Assembly: GCA_030272585.1 (NCBI GenBank)
Contig: BSYQ01000002.1
Span: 1,550,001 to 1,614,000 of the forward strand
DNA: 64,000 bases
Direction: 5' to 3'
Source of the DNA: Bryopsis sp. KO-2023
Lineage: Eukaryota; Chlorophyta; Ulvophyceae; Bryopsidales; Bryopsidaceae
Each line of letters begins with the position of its first letter. Position 1 is the first letter of the stretch. The notes beneath the pieces are model-generated. The model saw only the letters and a program-made list of their open reading frames with translations. It was not told where the DNA came from and ran no database searches. The position numbers and the translations under genes are program-made. This document shows positions 1 through 11,720 of the stretch, in pieces.

Positions 1-2689
1 GGATCGTGGCTACAAAGAAATGATATGCCGATACAAATAAAATTTTCCCAAACATGGGTAAAATAAAATAATTTCGTTTTCTCGCGCCGGGTTTTTATTA
101 TACGGAATGATCGTCTGCGTATGTGAATCAATGCAATGCTTCCATTTTGTGAAAGAATCTTTAAGGGGTCTAAAGCAATTTCGAATCAACTTTAGACTTA
201 CGATAACCGCGACGAGCTGTCATCCGTCACATTGATACATTTGTGTGTTGTATCCCTTTCCGTAGCCCGACCTGAAATGGTTGATGATTGAGATTGACGA
301 GGATTTCGCAACACAAATGAGGTCCCTCGGAGCACACCCATCGTGCTAACAGCAAAACTAAAGACAAGCAGATACATAAAATGCGTCTTTTATATCAAGC
401 TGAAGTTATGAGCAAATGCGAAATGTTCCCTCTATCGCAAATAGAAGACACACTAGAATGGGCACCAAAAGTCAAAGAATTCAACGCCTTTAAATGTTTT
501 GTAGGATCAAGGTGAGAGAAAGCAAACGATACTGCCGATGCATGAAACTTCCTTTGGTATACGCATTCACTCATATTGTTATGCTGATAAGTTTGAAGAG
601 CTGGCCCCACATGCAACAGCGGTTCGTCACTCAAGCGTAGTAACTTACTACACCACTACTAGTAAGCTTTTAGAGGAGTTTATTTGTACATATATGGACG
701 ACATTTAACGATCACGTAGGGCACTCGAAAAAACGGTTTGGACGCTTGTCAATGTTTTCACTTGAAGAAAAGCAGTGTTGTCCATCCGGGGTTTTGAGCA
801 CGCGTTCAGAAGATCAAGGCGCTTCTGAGAGTCATTCAAGCAAATGTTTTTTTTTCCATAAAAAAAGCTTCGTGTGGGAAAGATGTTTTAAAATTTTTTT
901 GCGACTACCTCAATCGTACTCAATTTCACCATAGGTGGATACCTAAGTCAGACACCAAGATCTTTTTTCGGTCCCGTGTTGCTCGTGACTCACACTTGAC
1001 CTATCACCCACAGCTTTTATTGCAGGTGTTCTCGCAATATGAGTCTTCTTTTCCCTCAAAAATGCATCGTCTCTCGTCCTTTTCGATGTTTCTGAATAGT
1101 AAAGTTGTTTTTTTTGTATTCCGCTTCCCGAATTCCAAGGTGGGGATATTCCAAAGTACCAATAAACCTCACGGTCTCGCCAAAATTGGCAAAATAATAT
1201 GGGGATTTGGAGAAGAAAATGAAATCGAGCAGAAAGAAAACAAACACCCTATTGACCACCACCCTTCTCATAAACCTCAAAGAAATCCAATGAAGAGTTG
1301 GAAAATAAGCGCTTCGTGGTATAAAAAACATGAAGTTTATCATTTGTTCTCAGCCCAAATTGAAGTTGTTTTTTTTATTGGTGTTCAAATATCTATCCAC
1401 ACGGCAAGACAAGCGAGTTGTACTACTACATCATACTCCCATGCTTATGAATGTTGATTGGTTGAAAATTTCATGTTCTTCGTTTAAGAATTTAATTTAT
1501 ATGGCCCCATCATCTTGTTCATTATCTTGCACGATACATCGTATTTTGTTTTTCTATATTTCCTTGGAATATCCCAGAGCTCGAAGTTCATGAAGCATGA
1601 GGATAATTTACGCAGCATTTTTTGTTGTTGAAGATTAACATTCAATCAAGTCAAGCGGAGGAGGTGGTGTTATAGATTCAAGAAAAGCATTCTTAATGGC
1701 CGTAACAAGTTTTCTTTTTACCGACCTCCGAAGAGATTATTGATATTATGGGGCGAAATCGCTAACACCAATCTTTGTTCTTATCCTTGAACACAACTAT
1801 ATTTTGGAGAATATTCTCCTGAGAAACAAGGACAATCAATGTGTGTAATTTGTCACCGACCCATAAACCTACAAGAAGTTCTAAAGTTCTTCTTTGCTTG
1901 CACAAAAACACGGGGAAGGGAACATTTATGGTTCTATCAATTATGATTCACGACAATTTTTGTAAGATCGAGATAACCTAATCGACGACAAACCATGAGT
2001 GCCTCACGAATCGTGAGTGATGATAATATCAAGTTTGAAAAAGTATGATGCGACGTATTCGGCAGAAGAGTCAAGGTTACAACTACAATAAACAAACTTT
2101 GTTAGAAGTGGGATGACCCTTAACAATGCATTTCCAAGATGATGTACGCATTGATGGACGTCTCTATCACTTGGAGGGCATTGCAGAAGTCTCACTTCTT
2201 TGCTGAATGCTAGGAAGGTAAACAAGGGAGTTTTCGAACGCTCCAAAAGTTCACCTCAACCCGATTGAAACAAAAGGGAACATATGATAGGCATACATAC
2301 AAGTTTCTTAATTTTGAATGTCGTATTTTGTAAAGAAGGTTTGAAGCTCAAGTTATAGACTCGGACCATACAGTTCATAATGTCTTTTAATTCGAATTGA
2401 AGAATAATCCCCACCTATACAGTCAACTCATCAGCCACGTGCATAGAGAGCATGTCCGTTGGTCTTTGAAAAGCTTTGTGAATCATGTGTGTGTGCACTA
2501 CCATCGGTTAACGAAGTTGCTTCGTGTTCTTTGGTACATAAGACTTTCAGTGTACTTTTTTTAGGGACGTATTTTCTAATTGAAAAAAAACCCTCAAAAC
2601 CTTATGTAAGCAAATCCTTCCATCCTCTCTCGCCGACCTTTTAATGATTTTGTTTTTTTGTATTTTTTTATGTTTCCGATTCCCAATTG
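1..2689. other. Gene-poor sequence, nothing recognised
   Basis: Only short open frames are present, including a 153-codon plus-strand frame at 996-1457 that overlaps an equally unconvincing minus frame. No domain, splice pattern or repeat ends were recognised. The composition resembles the other transposon-derived deserts of the window. Confidence 0.5.
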
Positions 2690-2697
2690 TTTCAAAC

Positions 2698-2939
2698 CAG
2701 AGTTGTGCCGATGTCGTTTTTGCGACAACGACAACGGCCGTTACCGGTGTTAACGGTTACCGGCCGTTGTCGTTGTCGCAAAAACGACCTCGGCACGACT
2801 TTGAAACGTTTTTCAATGATGAGATGCGACTTCAAGAACGCAAAAAAACAAGTAGCTACGAAAGTGTGAGCGAACTCGCCTATCCAGTGAGTGTGATTTG
2901 ATGGAGAGTTGTGCGCCGTTGCAACGGCGCACAACTCTG
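2698..2939. mobile_element. hAT-type MITE, family X, copy 1
   Basis: The element is 242 bp long and begins CAGAGTTGTGC and ends GCACAACTCTG. It is flanked on both sides by the exact 8-bp duplication TTTCAAAC (2690-2697 and 2940-2947). An 8-bp target duplication with CAG-starting inverted ends is the signature of hAT-superfamily non-autonomous elements. Each end is also a fold-back: the left part (about 2698-2805) is a near-palindrome built of AACGGCCGTT-like words, and the right end (about 2905-2938) is a near-perfect 34-bp palindrome centred on TTGCAA. It encodes no transposase. A related copy lies at 42092-42517. Confidence 0.85.
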
Positions 2940-2947
2940 TTTCAAAC

Positions 2948-5597
2948 AAGTGCGAACAAGTCGGTCAAATCGCGCTAAAAGGTAAAGTTTAATAGAAGAA
3001 AAGGCCTCTCTGTGCAAGAAGACACTAGGGAAGGTATTGTTGCAAGAAGGACAACACTTTGAAAAATGGTGTCACAAGTGGGGGACTATATTCAATGGGT
3101 CTGGGTGCCTTAATAGCTCTATGTCGAAATGTTGAATGGATCAGCGTTAAAGAGATACAACAGGGTGTTATGATGGGTAGTTCCATCCAATCCGATCCAA
3201 GCCTCTTCTAGCCCGCAGCAAATTCCTTTATGACTACCATCTCCTTTCCACCGAAATGAAGATTAATCAGGCCCCTACAAGCAGCTCAAGCCTCCTCCAA
3301 ATCGCAAGCCCCGGCAGTTCCCAGCATGCTTGAATGTGTGCCTGGGGTCGAATGTTCATCCATCGATAGAAGAAAAACACTCCAACGCATAAGGTAAGGC
3401 TTTCCCCTTCGCTTGAGTGCAGTGCATTCCATTTTCCTATATCCAAAACCACGTGTTTTCTGCTGATGCAAGATTGTCCTCTTCCCTCATATACATCCCC
3501 CATCCCAACATCCCCAGAGCTACTACTTTGATGTGATCATCGGGGATATAAAAAGCAACGTTGAGTCGAAAAGATGTTCTTAGATGGACAGTTCTAGTGA
3601 GATATTTATCTGACTATCCTTGGGTGTGTGTGTCAAGTTCATCAAAAACGGGACAAAAAAGGTGGTTTTGGAGCATAGCAGAAGGACATTTCAGCCCTGT
3701 GCTAATCCTTGAAGGACCTAAAGTGTCAAGGGTTTTCTTAGTGCACGCAAAGAGTAAGAAGCTTCCAAGTTAGGAGTCCCAACCGCATAGCAACCGCCCT
3801 CCATGCAACCCTGGCGATTGCGTTCACAAGGATCGACAATTAATTGGAGAGGCAAGGAGTTGGAAAAGGGATAAAATGAAAGCTTGCTTAAGAGACCCTC
3901 CCATGAATTGCTTCAAATTCGAGTGGAAATCCCCTTTTTGATCATATTGGGTTAGTTGAGACATGGTTCTACAAGAAAAATTAAGAAAAACTTAAGGAAA
4001 GCATCGTCCCCGAGACTCCCGATTTTCCCTTCGTCTTTTTGCATAGAAGAAGCTTTCTCCTAAATGAGTCCTCATTATGGTCGTATCAAAAACGAATCTA
4101 CTGAAAGATTTCATTCAACCCCGGTTAAAAAGAGCCATGTTCTTTTGTTGCCGCCACCAGACCCTGAAAGCGTGGCCTTGTTGACGATGCTTCAAATTTC
4201 TTGAAAAATCTTCGGCCTTCAAATTGTCGATAGTAGCTTCCCCGAGCTCGAATGTTCGAAAGGGTTGGAGTAAGCATTTGAACAGAATGAAGAAGTATCA
4301 AGGCCATCACAACGTGGAAGTTGCTGCAACCATGAACATCGTGCAGTACATATATAACGAACCCGACAAAATAAATGGTGCTTTTTAGGGTAATTTTTTT
4401 GAAATCTCAACATATGAGAATTGTAGGTATCTTGCTACTAAAAAATCACCATGGAGAATATCTAAGCTTTGCGTGACCACACGCGGTCCATTGGTGGGGA
4501 AGATCCCGATACACCTTCCAGGTGCAGATGTGGTTATTGTTAGTCCGTCGATAAACATCCAATGCTATACATAACCAAACGTCATTTCTTTTGTAATAGT
4601 TTCAGTTGGCGCTCATGCAACGCTTTGAAATCTTATCGCTATTGAATTATTGTTAAAAGTATTGGGTCTTGAATCCAATGCAGGCCCAAAGCGATTGTGG
4701 TGATGAAAGATACCTTGATATAATCGTTGTGTTACAACACGCGTTTTGTATGTTGTACGTAGATGGTCAAACCACGTGCATGAAAGCTGTCCTATTATAT
4801 AAGCATCACATTCTTTCGTTGGCTTGCTTATCATTGATGATGTCACACATACATATTTCATCAACCCATAGTTGCAGCAAATAAAGTTGCAAATGATGAA
4901 GAGGCTTCCATGAATTTGACCTGAGCCAATGCAGGGGTACGAAGATGGCCAGATAGATGTGAAGGAGGGAGGTATCAGGAAATGTAAAGTAGCATCTTAC
5001 GTTATTGTGTATGATAGCTTTGTACGATAAACTTGTACATTATTGTGTACAATTAAAGAACTCGCTGCTTCCAATTAGGCCGTTTGATGGGACTTGTTAC
5101 ACCAAAGATCTCGTCGTCGGTGTAACCTCTTTGTCGGAGGTGTTGCGCTTTCGAACGTGTGAGAGGCGCTATTGTGAGCGAGTGACCTCGTAAAGAATGT
5201 GTGAGAACGAGATGATTACAAGTCAAAAGTCCCCCCTTTTCTAACTGATTTGTCATTCCCGATGTCTTGGACGAGGTGTTGACGGGTTGACGATGTGTGG
5301 GTGAGTGTGACGTGTAGGCGATGATGTCTCGAGTTTAACACAATAAGTGTGTACATTGTTGTGTACAATAATCTCGCACAGTTTTTTTTCCAACGTGGTA
5401 TCCACCATTCCATCTTCATTCTTAATACTATATTAGTATGTGATGGCGCTAATGCCTTGTTGATGTTAAGTACGCTGGACATAAACCCAAAATCTAGGAG
5501 AAACTTTTATTCAACATGAGTATGATCATTTGAACGAGTTGTCATCGACGTTGACATCACAAGCGAAGAAACAACTTCTTGGTGATTTAAAGCGACG
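2948..5597. other. Gene-poor sequence, nothing recognised
   Basis: Only short overlapping frames were found on both strands, with no recognisable domain or clear splice pattern. It looks like decayed repeat DNA. Confidence 0.5.
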
Positions 5598-5935
5598 CTA
5601 TTGAGTTGCGGCGGAAAACCCCTTAGATACTAGGCTACCACAACTACAACTTTTTAACACCATTAAGGTATCATGTGCACTTTTGGACAATCCGCAGACC
5701 CAATCCCGCGATCGACCACGGCTTTGGAAAGGCATTCTTTGACCATGAAGCTTAGAAATGCAAACGATTGAACCAAGCGAGTTGAAAAGATTTTTAGCGC
5801 AACAACCTTCTTGTTGACCTCTTTTGAAGAGGTTTTGGGTTTCGAGGAGAACAGAGATACAAGCGCGCAAAACGCCGAGACACGCCGCAGGTACAGATTA
5901 GAGGACTTTTCGATGGCGGCTATTTTTAGATGACG
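5598..5935 (-). repeat. Repeat R1, copy 1 (empty-site copy)
   Basis: Read on the minus strand, this segment closely matches 46618-46746 joined to 47212-47340 on the plus strand, with only a few differences over the first 130 bases. Both copies keep the same short reading frame containing the peptide HGQRMPFQSRGRSRDWVCG. Copy 1 has a single TCAACAAG where copy 2 carries a 465-bp MITE between two TCAACAAG copies, so this is the unoccupied state. Similarity stops near 5690 and near 5933. The parent element is not identified. Confidence 0.8.
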
Positions 5936-5937
5936 TT

Positions 5938-6665
5938 ATGTTATTGGCCCAAGTTCAATTTCTGTCCTTTGTTTCTACACTGTTTTTCTGTTTTTGTGAA
6001 CATGCCGAAGCAAATAGGTTTCGGCACCCTGCAATGGCGTTAGAGCACAGACTGCCCGGCGTGCCCATCATGTTGGTGGATCATACGGAGCAGCTCCGTT
6101 TGAGAGAGGCACAACCGCGCGGACGGGAACCGCCCAAGGCTGGAAGAATTGCGCATGATCTTGCTGAAATGAGGCGAAGGTAAGCTTGACGTCGATGTCG
6201 ACTGTGTGCTTTGTTGCCTTTTGTGTTTTTTTATCTCTAATGTGGTCATGGCTTTTCAATAGGGGTGGGCGGCGCCAGCAACACCGCAGAAGCTTCAACT
6301 GTTGCCGTAGTGGTTTATGTTGTTTGATGCAGGATGAATACTGCCTTACGAAATCCTGCCACTACTGTTCCAAGCAGCACGTGAAGTGGCGGTGCAAAGG
6401 GTTCCAACCAAACGGAGCACAATGTGTCATGTCCTATTGATGCAGGTAGCTTTCAGTATTTTTTCTTTAATGAATATAAAAATAAAAGGTTGCGTTTTTA
6501 TAAAAGGTTGCATGTACAGGTGCGTGCAACGTTGCGGCAAAACCAAATTTAAGGAACACGGACGAGGAACTCTCGGACGCATCGATCCTTGAGGAAGAAG
6601 ATGCCGATAGCGACTATGTGCTTGATGAAAACGAGGATGAGAATGTCAAGAAATCCATTGCTTGA
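5938..6665 (+). CDS. Candidate three-exon gene, Cys-rich with acidic tail
   Basis: The proposed model is join(5938-6179, 6263-6423, 6520-6665), 182 codons. Intron 1 is GTAAGC...AATAG (83 bases); intron 2 begins with the weaker GTGTCA and ends TACAG (96 bases). Phases agree at both junctions and the frame stays open throughout. The middle of the protein is Arg-rich, followed by a Cys/His cluster with CCRSGLCC and then CHYCSKQHVKWRC, and ending CAC. The last 45 residues are strongly acidic (EELSDASILEEEDADSD). The cluster recalls the C-terminal zinc-binding domain of piggyBac-like transposases, but no DDD catalytic core is visible upstream, so this may be the 3' end of a broken transposase or a small host zinc protein. 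The first 25 residues are hydrophobic and may instead be intron, with the exon starting near 6020. Confidence 0.45.
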
Positions 6666-6749
6666 TTTTACAGAAAGTTGGTATTCAAGTTTCATATAAA
6701 AAAGCATGGAGTTATTAGAAGAAGTTCCTTGTTATTGTGTTCCCTGCTC

Positions 6750-7340
6750 TAGACGTAAGTCTTTCGATGATATACGCCTCACGAGGTGGAGGGGATGTGC
6801 GCTATTGCCATCCAAATTATTAATACTTTTCCTTTCATAAATATGGTTGGTTTCGCCAATGTGCAGGCTAAAGGGGGTAAACCCAAACTTGCAAAAACAT
6901 ACATGTTTGTGAAAAGTATTGATGCTCCCATGTAGGTCCTTCAAGTAGGTTTGCAGAATTTGACGCTTTAAAAACCACGAATCTTATTTGTAAAGTGTCT
7001 TTTATTTCTTTTAGTAAAGGAACGTAGTGAAATGAGGGCCATTCGTGTGCATTTTTGCTGAAGGATCGCCCGAGGCATCCCACTCTTTCCTTGCATCGTG
7101 TAAGATTGTAACCGCTTTCGAGACGAGATAGCCGAGGGAATGCTGAAGGTTGCGTGGTCGAAGTGACCGCGTTGTTGGATTAGCTCATTCTTTTTTTTTT
7201 TCTCCTCCGAGATATTTCGATATAGTCTTCAAATTTTAAAGGAGGCGTGGTATCTAGACGCAACAACGAGAGCGTTGACACGTAATGTGTTTGATTAGTG
7301 AGATTTCTTTGGTAGTATCACTCAATGAGTACCACCCCAT
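6750..7340 (-). repeat. Repeat R2, copy 1
   Basis: Read on the minus strand it is a diverged copy of 41105-41410 on the plus strand. Shared stretches include one around GTGATACTACCAAAGAAATC (7290-7336), one encoding a peptide like AHPLHLVRR (near 6780) and one around ATGCACACGAATGG (near 7050). Coding-like conservation suggests a piece of a transposon ORF. The family is unknown. Confidence 0.6.
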
Positions 7341-7696
7341 ATACCTTGAGGCAAGAATAATAGAAACATTGCTGATAGTATGCCTGAATATATTATACTA
7401 GACTCGTCATATAATGAACTGGCCATAAATAATGAATAAAATGTCCAAATAAGACCTTGATAGATACCTAGAAAAGCTGATATCACAAATTTTTAATTTG
7501 AGAATAGAAAGAATAAAGCATGAGTCAACGCTACAACCCGTTAAAATTGTGGGGATGCTACGCAAAAAGAAACGAAAAGGAACACTACCTAGAGCATATG
7601 GGTGGCTCGACCAATTACAAGACGGATTAAGTTGGAATCTTCAGGAATTGGTATCATGGTTCATAGTGCCAATCCTTCGGGGTTGTCAATCAGGCA

Positions 7697-8266
7697 CTAT
7701 AACATTCTAGCTCGCATAGCGCCATTGCGGTTGCAACTCTTTATCGTGAATCTTTTAACATGCCCAAGATCGTCGGTATGGTCATGGGATGGATCGAGTG
7801 ATAGTGACACAAAGAAAGAAACTACTTTTCTAGTTTGAGATTTCTGGTCGCAGATATATATAGATTGATTTTTTGCTTCCTCACGAGTCATCAGTCCTGC
7901 GTGAAAGTATGATTCAAGCGAAAAAAAGCAAGCACGCTGCTTCTGATAACCACAAACACATGTATACATAACGGATAATGCCTTTCTCAAAGGCTCTTCT
8001 CTATCACTCAAGTCTATAGCATCGATCTCCAAACCGTGTAGACCAGCCCGAATTCGCACCCTAGTTGTACACAAACCCAGATTAAAAAAAGAAGACAACG
8101 CGTTCGTATGACAAAACGACGGTTTGAACCGATTATAATAAGCCACAATATGCGGATGCCGAGAACGCGACTGACCCACAATGTGTGCCTTATAGGCACA
8201 CGCCCGGGTTGCTACGCCCACCCCCACAAACTTATCAAATTGTGGAACAAAGCGTGAATAATACAT
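7697..8266 (-). CDS. Unidentified 189-codon open frame
   Basis: This is the longest open frame in the left desert. It has scattered Cys and Arg residues and no domain, signal peptide or clear membrane segment that I recognise. No splice sites were needed to keep it open. It could be a transposon ORF piece or a chance frame; nothing around it supports a function. Confidence 0.2.
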   Translation of the reverse strand: MYYSRFVPQFDKFVGVGVATRACAYKAHIVGQSRSRHPHIVAYYNRFKPSFCHTNALSSFFNLGLCTTRVRIRAGLHGLEIDAIDLSDREEPLRKALSVMYTCVCGYQKQRACFFSLESYFHAGLMTREEAKNQSIYICDQKSQTRKVVSFFVSLSLDPSHDHTDDLGHVKRFTIKSCNRNGAMRARML

Positions 8267-9130
8267 ATCATTCGTGGTGCAAGTCAGTGCCCCTAGTGCC
8301 CCCGGTGATAGTGCCCCCTGTGGTAGTGCCCACTAATTCGTTTCACTTGAATTTAGTTTTGTGTGCGTTATGTTTTTGTCTATGTGGGACAGTATCGGGC
8401 TTTTGTGCAGGGGATAGTGGTGCAAGAGACTCCTAGGTTCTTTGTTAGCACTCCGGTGAAAGGGATTATAGGGTGTTCGATTAAAAAGTGACAAAAACAG
8501 TGAAGGACAAAGAAGGAAGGAAAAACAAAGAGTGGCCTCGTGTAGACCTCATGAAATGATTGACGAGGGTAAATGTCCATCTGATATCGTTTGCTTCATG
8601 TTTTGTATGCGAGAAGGCCGGACCATGAACAAGGCTTACACACCTTAGTGATAGAAAGAATACTAAGGAGCTGACCAAGTCTGAAAACAAGTTGGAATCT
8701 ATCTTCAAGACGATTGCTACGCACAGAACAATCCATTAAAGTCTTCATGGAGCAGTTGTCGATAGGAGTTTGCGGGGAGGTTTTTCTGCATGGAAGCGCT
8801 AGAAAGACAATAAGAAATATTTGTACAATACGAGTTTTTGAACCTTGAAAGAAAAAGCAAAAAGTTTGACCGTGAAGGAACGCGGAGTAGGAAGAAGAGG
8901 TAAAATATCGAAGTTACAAGTTTTCAACAAAAAGAGATGGAGATTCGGCGGAGTGATATTTCGTGTGACTTTTTTGTATGCACTCAAATGTTCCACATTC
9001 CTCAACAATGTAGTAACAACATATAGCGAAGGTGCAGCAAGACGAAAACCTATTCGTGTCTACAGACAGAGTTCCTTCTCGAAAGACATACTGAGAAAAG
9101 AAAGGAAAGGGGAGATACGAGACAGTCGCC

Positions 9131-9427
9131 ATGACTCGCACAAATCAAGGGAATAGAAGGGAACAAGTACGGAGACGAGTAAGAGGACGAGGTGGAAGAG
9201 GCCAAAACCTTCCCCCACACGCAACGTTAGCAATACAGCGTCTGAAAGGGCGTGTTGAACGCTTGCAACTTCGGGTGGACCATCTCGAGCTTCAAGCGAA
9301 TACGTTTCAACGTACACTTCAAAAGAGCAGAGAAAACTGGGCGAATGAAAGATCCCGACGGATGGCAGGAGAGGAGGCAATGACACGTGCACATGGGATA
9401 ATCCGAGAGCTGCAAATGCAGTTATAG
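9131..9427 (+). CDS. Basic, coiled-coil ORF (98 aa)
   Basis: The frame opens with an Arg/Gly-rich basic segment (RRRVRGRGGRG at about residues 14-24). A heptad-patterned helix of about 60 residues rich in Leu, Glu and Arg follows (RLKGRVERLQLRVDHLELQ and beyond). This layout is typical of a nucleic-acid-binding, oligomerising protein such as a transposon ORF1, or the start of a host gene, but no family could be named. A further acidic open frame follows about 100 bases downstream in another frame. They may be exons of one gene or remains of one element. Confidence 0.35.
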   Translation: MTRTNQGNRREQVRRRVRGRGGRGQNLPPHATLAIQRLKGRVERLQLRVDHLELQANTFQRTLQKSRENWANERSRRMAGEEAMTRAHGIIRELQMQL

Positions 9428-9528
9428 AGATAGAGAACAGAGAATCAACGGGTCGAACCAGTGCATGTGGTAGCACTGAAGACAGAGCCATTCAAACGGA
9501 ATAGGGACTTTTCCTGAAGAAAGCAGAC

Positions 9529-9927
9529 TTGATCGATATAGCAAATGCAGTGCGGGACCCTGAGGGGGGTACGTCGCCGGTTGAGCAAAATGAAGAACAT
9601 GACGTCATCATAAATGACGAAAATATCGACGGGAATATCGGCAGCGAAAATACTGCAGCTGATGATCAAGATTGCACCTTAAATATAGAGCAGGAGGGTG
9701 CAACAAATGCAAACCCAGGCGGCACAGCCAATGCAAGCCAGAGCAACGCAGCAAATACCGATCAAGATGATGAGACGTGGCTCAGGCATCCGCAATGGAT
9801 TTGTTGCGACGCGTCCGATACGTTGGGAACTTCGTCGCCGGTTGAGCAAAATGAAGAACATGACGTCATCATGAATGGAGAACCATGGACATGTTCGGTC
9901 TGCTTTCATAGTCAACCGGCCCCATGA
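9529..9927 (+). CDS. Acidic, Asn/Asp-rich ORF with internal duplication
   Basis: The frame encodes an acidic low-complexity protein of 132 codons. A block encoding SPVEQNEEHDVI appears twice, at about 9571-9615 and 9829-9873, with nearly identical DNA over 45 bases, so an internal segment duplicated recently. The C-terminus contains WICC and CSVC. It follows the basic coiled-coil frame on the same strand. No family was recognised and no function is proposed. Confidence 0.3.
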   Translation: MIDIANAVRDPEGGTSPVEQNEEHDVIINDENIDGNIGSENTAADDQDCTLNIEQEGATNANPGGTANASQSNAANTDQDDETWLRHPQWICCDASDTLGTSSPVEQNEEHDVIMNGEPWTCSVCFHSQPAP

Positions 9928-9929
9928 CC

Positions 9930-11720
9930 GTGATGCCCTGTGAAAACCACCGCATCTGTGAAAACCCCGATTGCTGGAGAAAGGAATGGATATGTTTAGA
10001 AGTGTATTAACGTGGTGACACCAATCTTCAACGTGATTGTTGGTCTTAGACGATATGAAGGACAAACGATTGCAACGAAACATGAGACTTGGCGCATCTT
10101 ATTGAATGAGCTCACAAGTTTTTAAGGAAGTCTGGAATGGTTTAATTTGGCACCGTATGTTGATGCAATAGCGATGTTGGATTTTTTTTTATCCAGTTGA
10201 ATAGACTCATTTCCATCCTTTTCATAGGGTTGCAGAACGACTTTCGAATACTTTTATGCATTTACGTTTATCTAGACCATATAGTTAAACGTTTGAGGAA
10301 AGTGAATTACATCTCGTCTATCGTTTTTCGAGAAAATCGAAATGTTAAGGCTTTGCACATTATAACAATACTCCTGAAGTTAAAGTTTGTAGATGGAAAA
10401 GCTTGGTGTCGTTCCCGGATGCAACTCGAGATAGTTGCCTACGACGCGTGACTTATTACTTGCCATTCATGGCTACAGATTTAGAAGCTTCTTCAATATT
10501 GAAAGAAAAAGCTAACAATGCTAAGAATATTGAAAAAAGTTTGAGGAAAGAAATCACTCACGTGAGAAAAAGCTTGTTACGATTAAATCAAAGAGACGGA
10601 AAAGCGAGAGGTTGAATTCGAAAGTTGCCTAGGCGGCTAAATAGACAAAGATTTAACAAGCAAAACATGATATGCGCATCGCCTAAAAGAAGGTAGGGAA
10701 AAATTAAACAGCTAAAAAAAAGCACGATTGAATAGTTTGTAGGTACCTTGCCAAGGAAGAATGGGGTAAGATAATATCATGTACCTTATATAACGCTTAA
10801 CACTTGGATAACTTTACGTTTCAAGAATACAGAAGTGGATACGAGGCGAGGTTTAGGGTCATATCTTTTGGGAACGACAAAGATTGTTTATTTTTTTGCT
10901 TTTCTTATATATTTCTTTCATGAACTCGTCTGTAAGGTGTACTCTTTGCTTGAATGCAACACCATAAGCCAGTACGTGACTTTCGTTGTAAAAGGCATTG
11001 CTTGATCAATGAAAATGTATGTTGGCTGAGTAGGCGGTATCGCAGTAGCCTAGTTAACTCAGATTTGACTACTAAAGTCCTGTTTCTTACTTAAGTTTGC
11101 TTAATATCAACGAGTTATCTATTTACTCTAAGAATTTCTTGATAGTATAGGAACATTGTGATTGAGAAGAGTCTCTCTAGCTCCTCATTTGGAGGAGTTT
11201 TTTAAGAAGAGGAAGATCCTGAGTTTCACATGAGGAGAGATGAAGCATAAGGACAACCTCTTCAAATGAGGGATGTTATCATTCACGGATGCATAACATC
11301 CAGGATACGTAGGACTGCCGACACTCGTTTGTATTTTAGCGAGTCGACCCGAACAGCATCTGAGGTTGTTCTCGCTTCGCATTCAAGGAAAGCGATGATT
11401 GCGAACGCGATTTCCATGATGGTCTGGTATCCGTTTACATACAGACTCAAAATTTATCATAAGGTGTCTCTTAAAGTCGAAGACTCATTATCATGGCTAG
11501 CTTTTAATCAGCTCCACGCATTTTGTAGGAGATCCTCGATTGCCGCTGAACTGTTTAGTTGAACCGTCCATACATTTCATATATAAACCACACGAGACGT
11601 TGTTTTGATGCAAGTATCTCTACTAATGAGTGTATTCGTGGACCTCATTGTTCTAGCGAATAGCAAAGGGGCGATTAACAATACCTCGAATATTAAAGTG
11701 GAATGGAAGAGGGAGTACAA
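9930..11720. other. Gene-poor sequence, nothing recognised
   Basis: Short frames only, with no repeat ends or domains recognised. It lies between the acidic ORF and the start of the A-run border zone. Confidence 0.45.
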
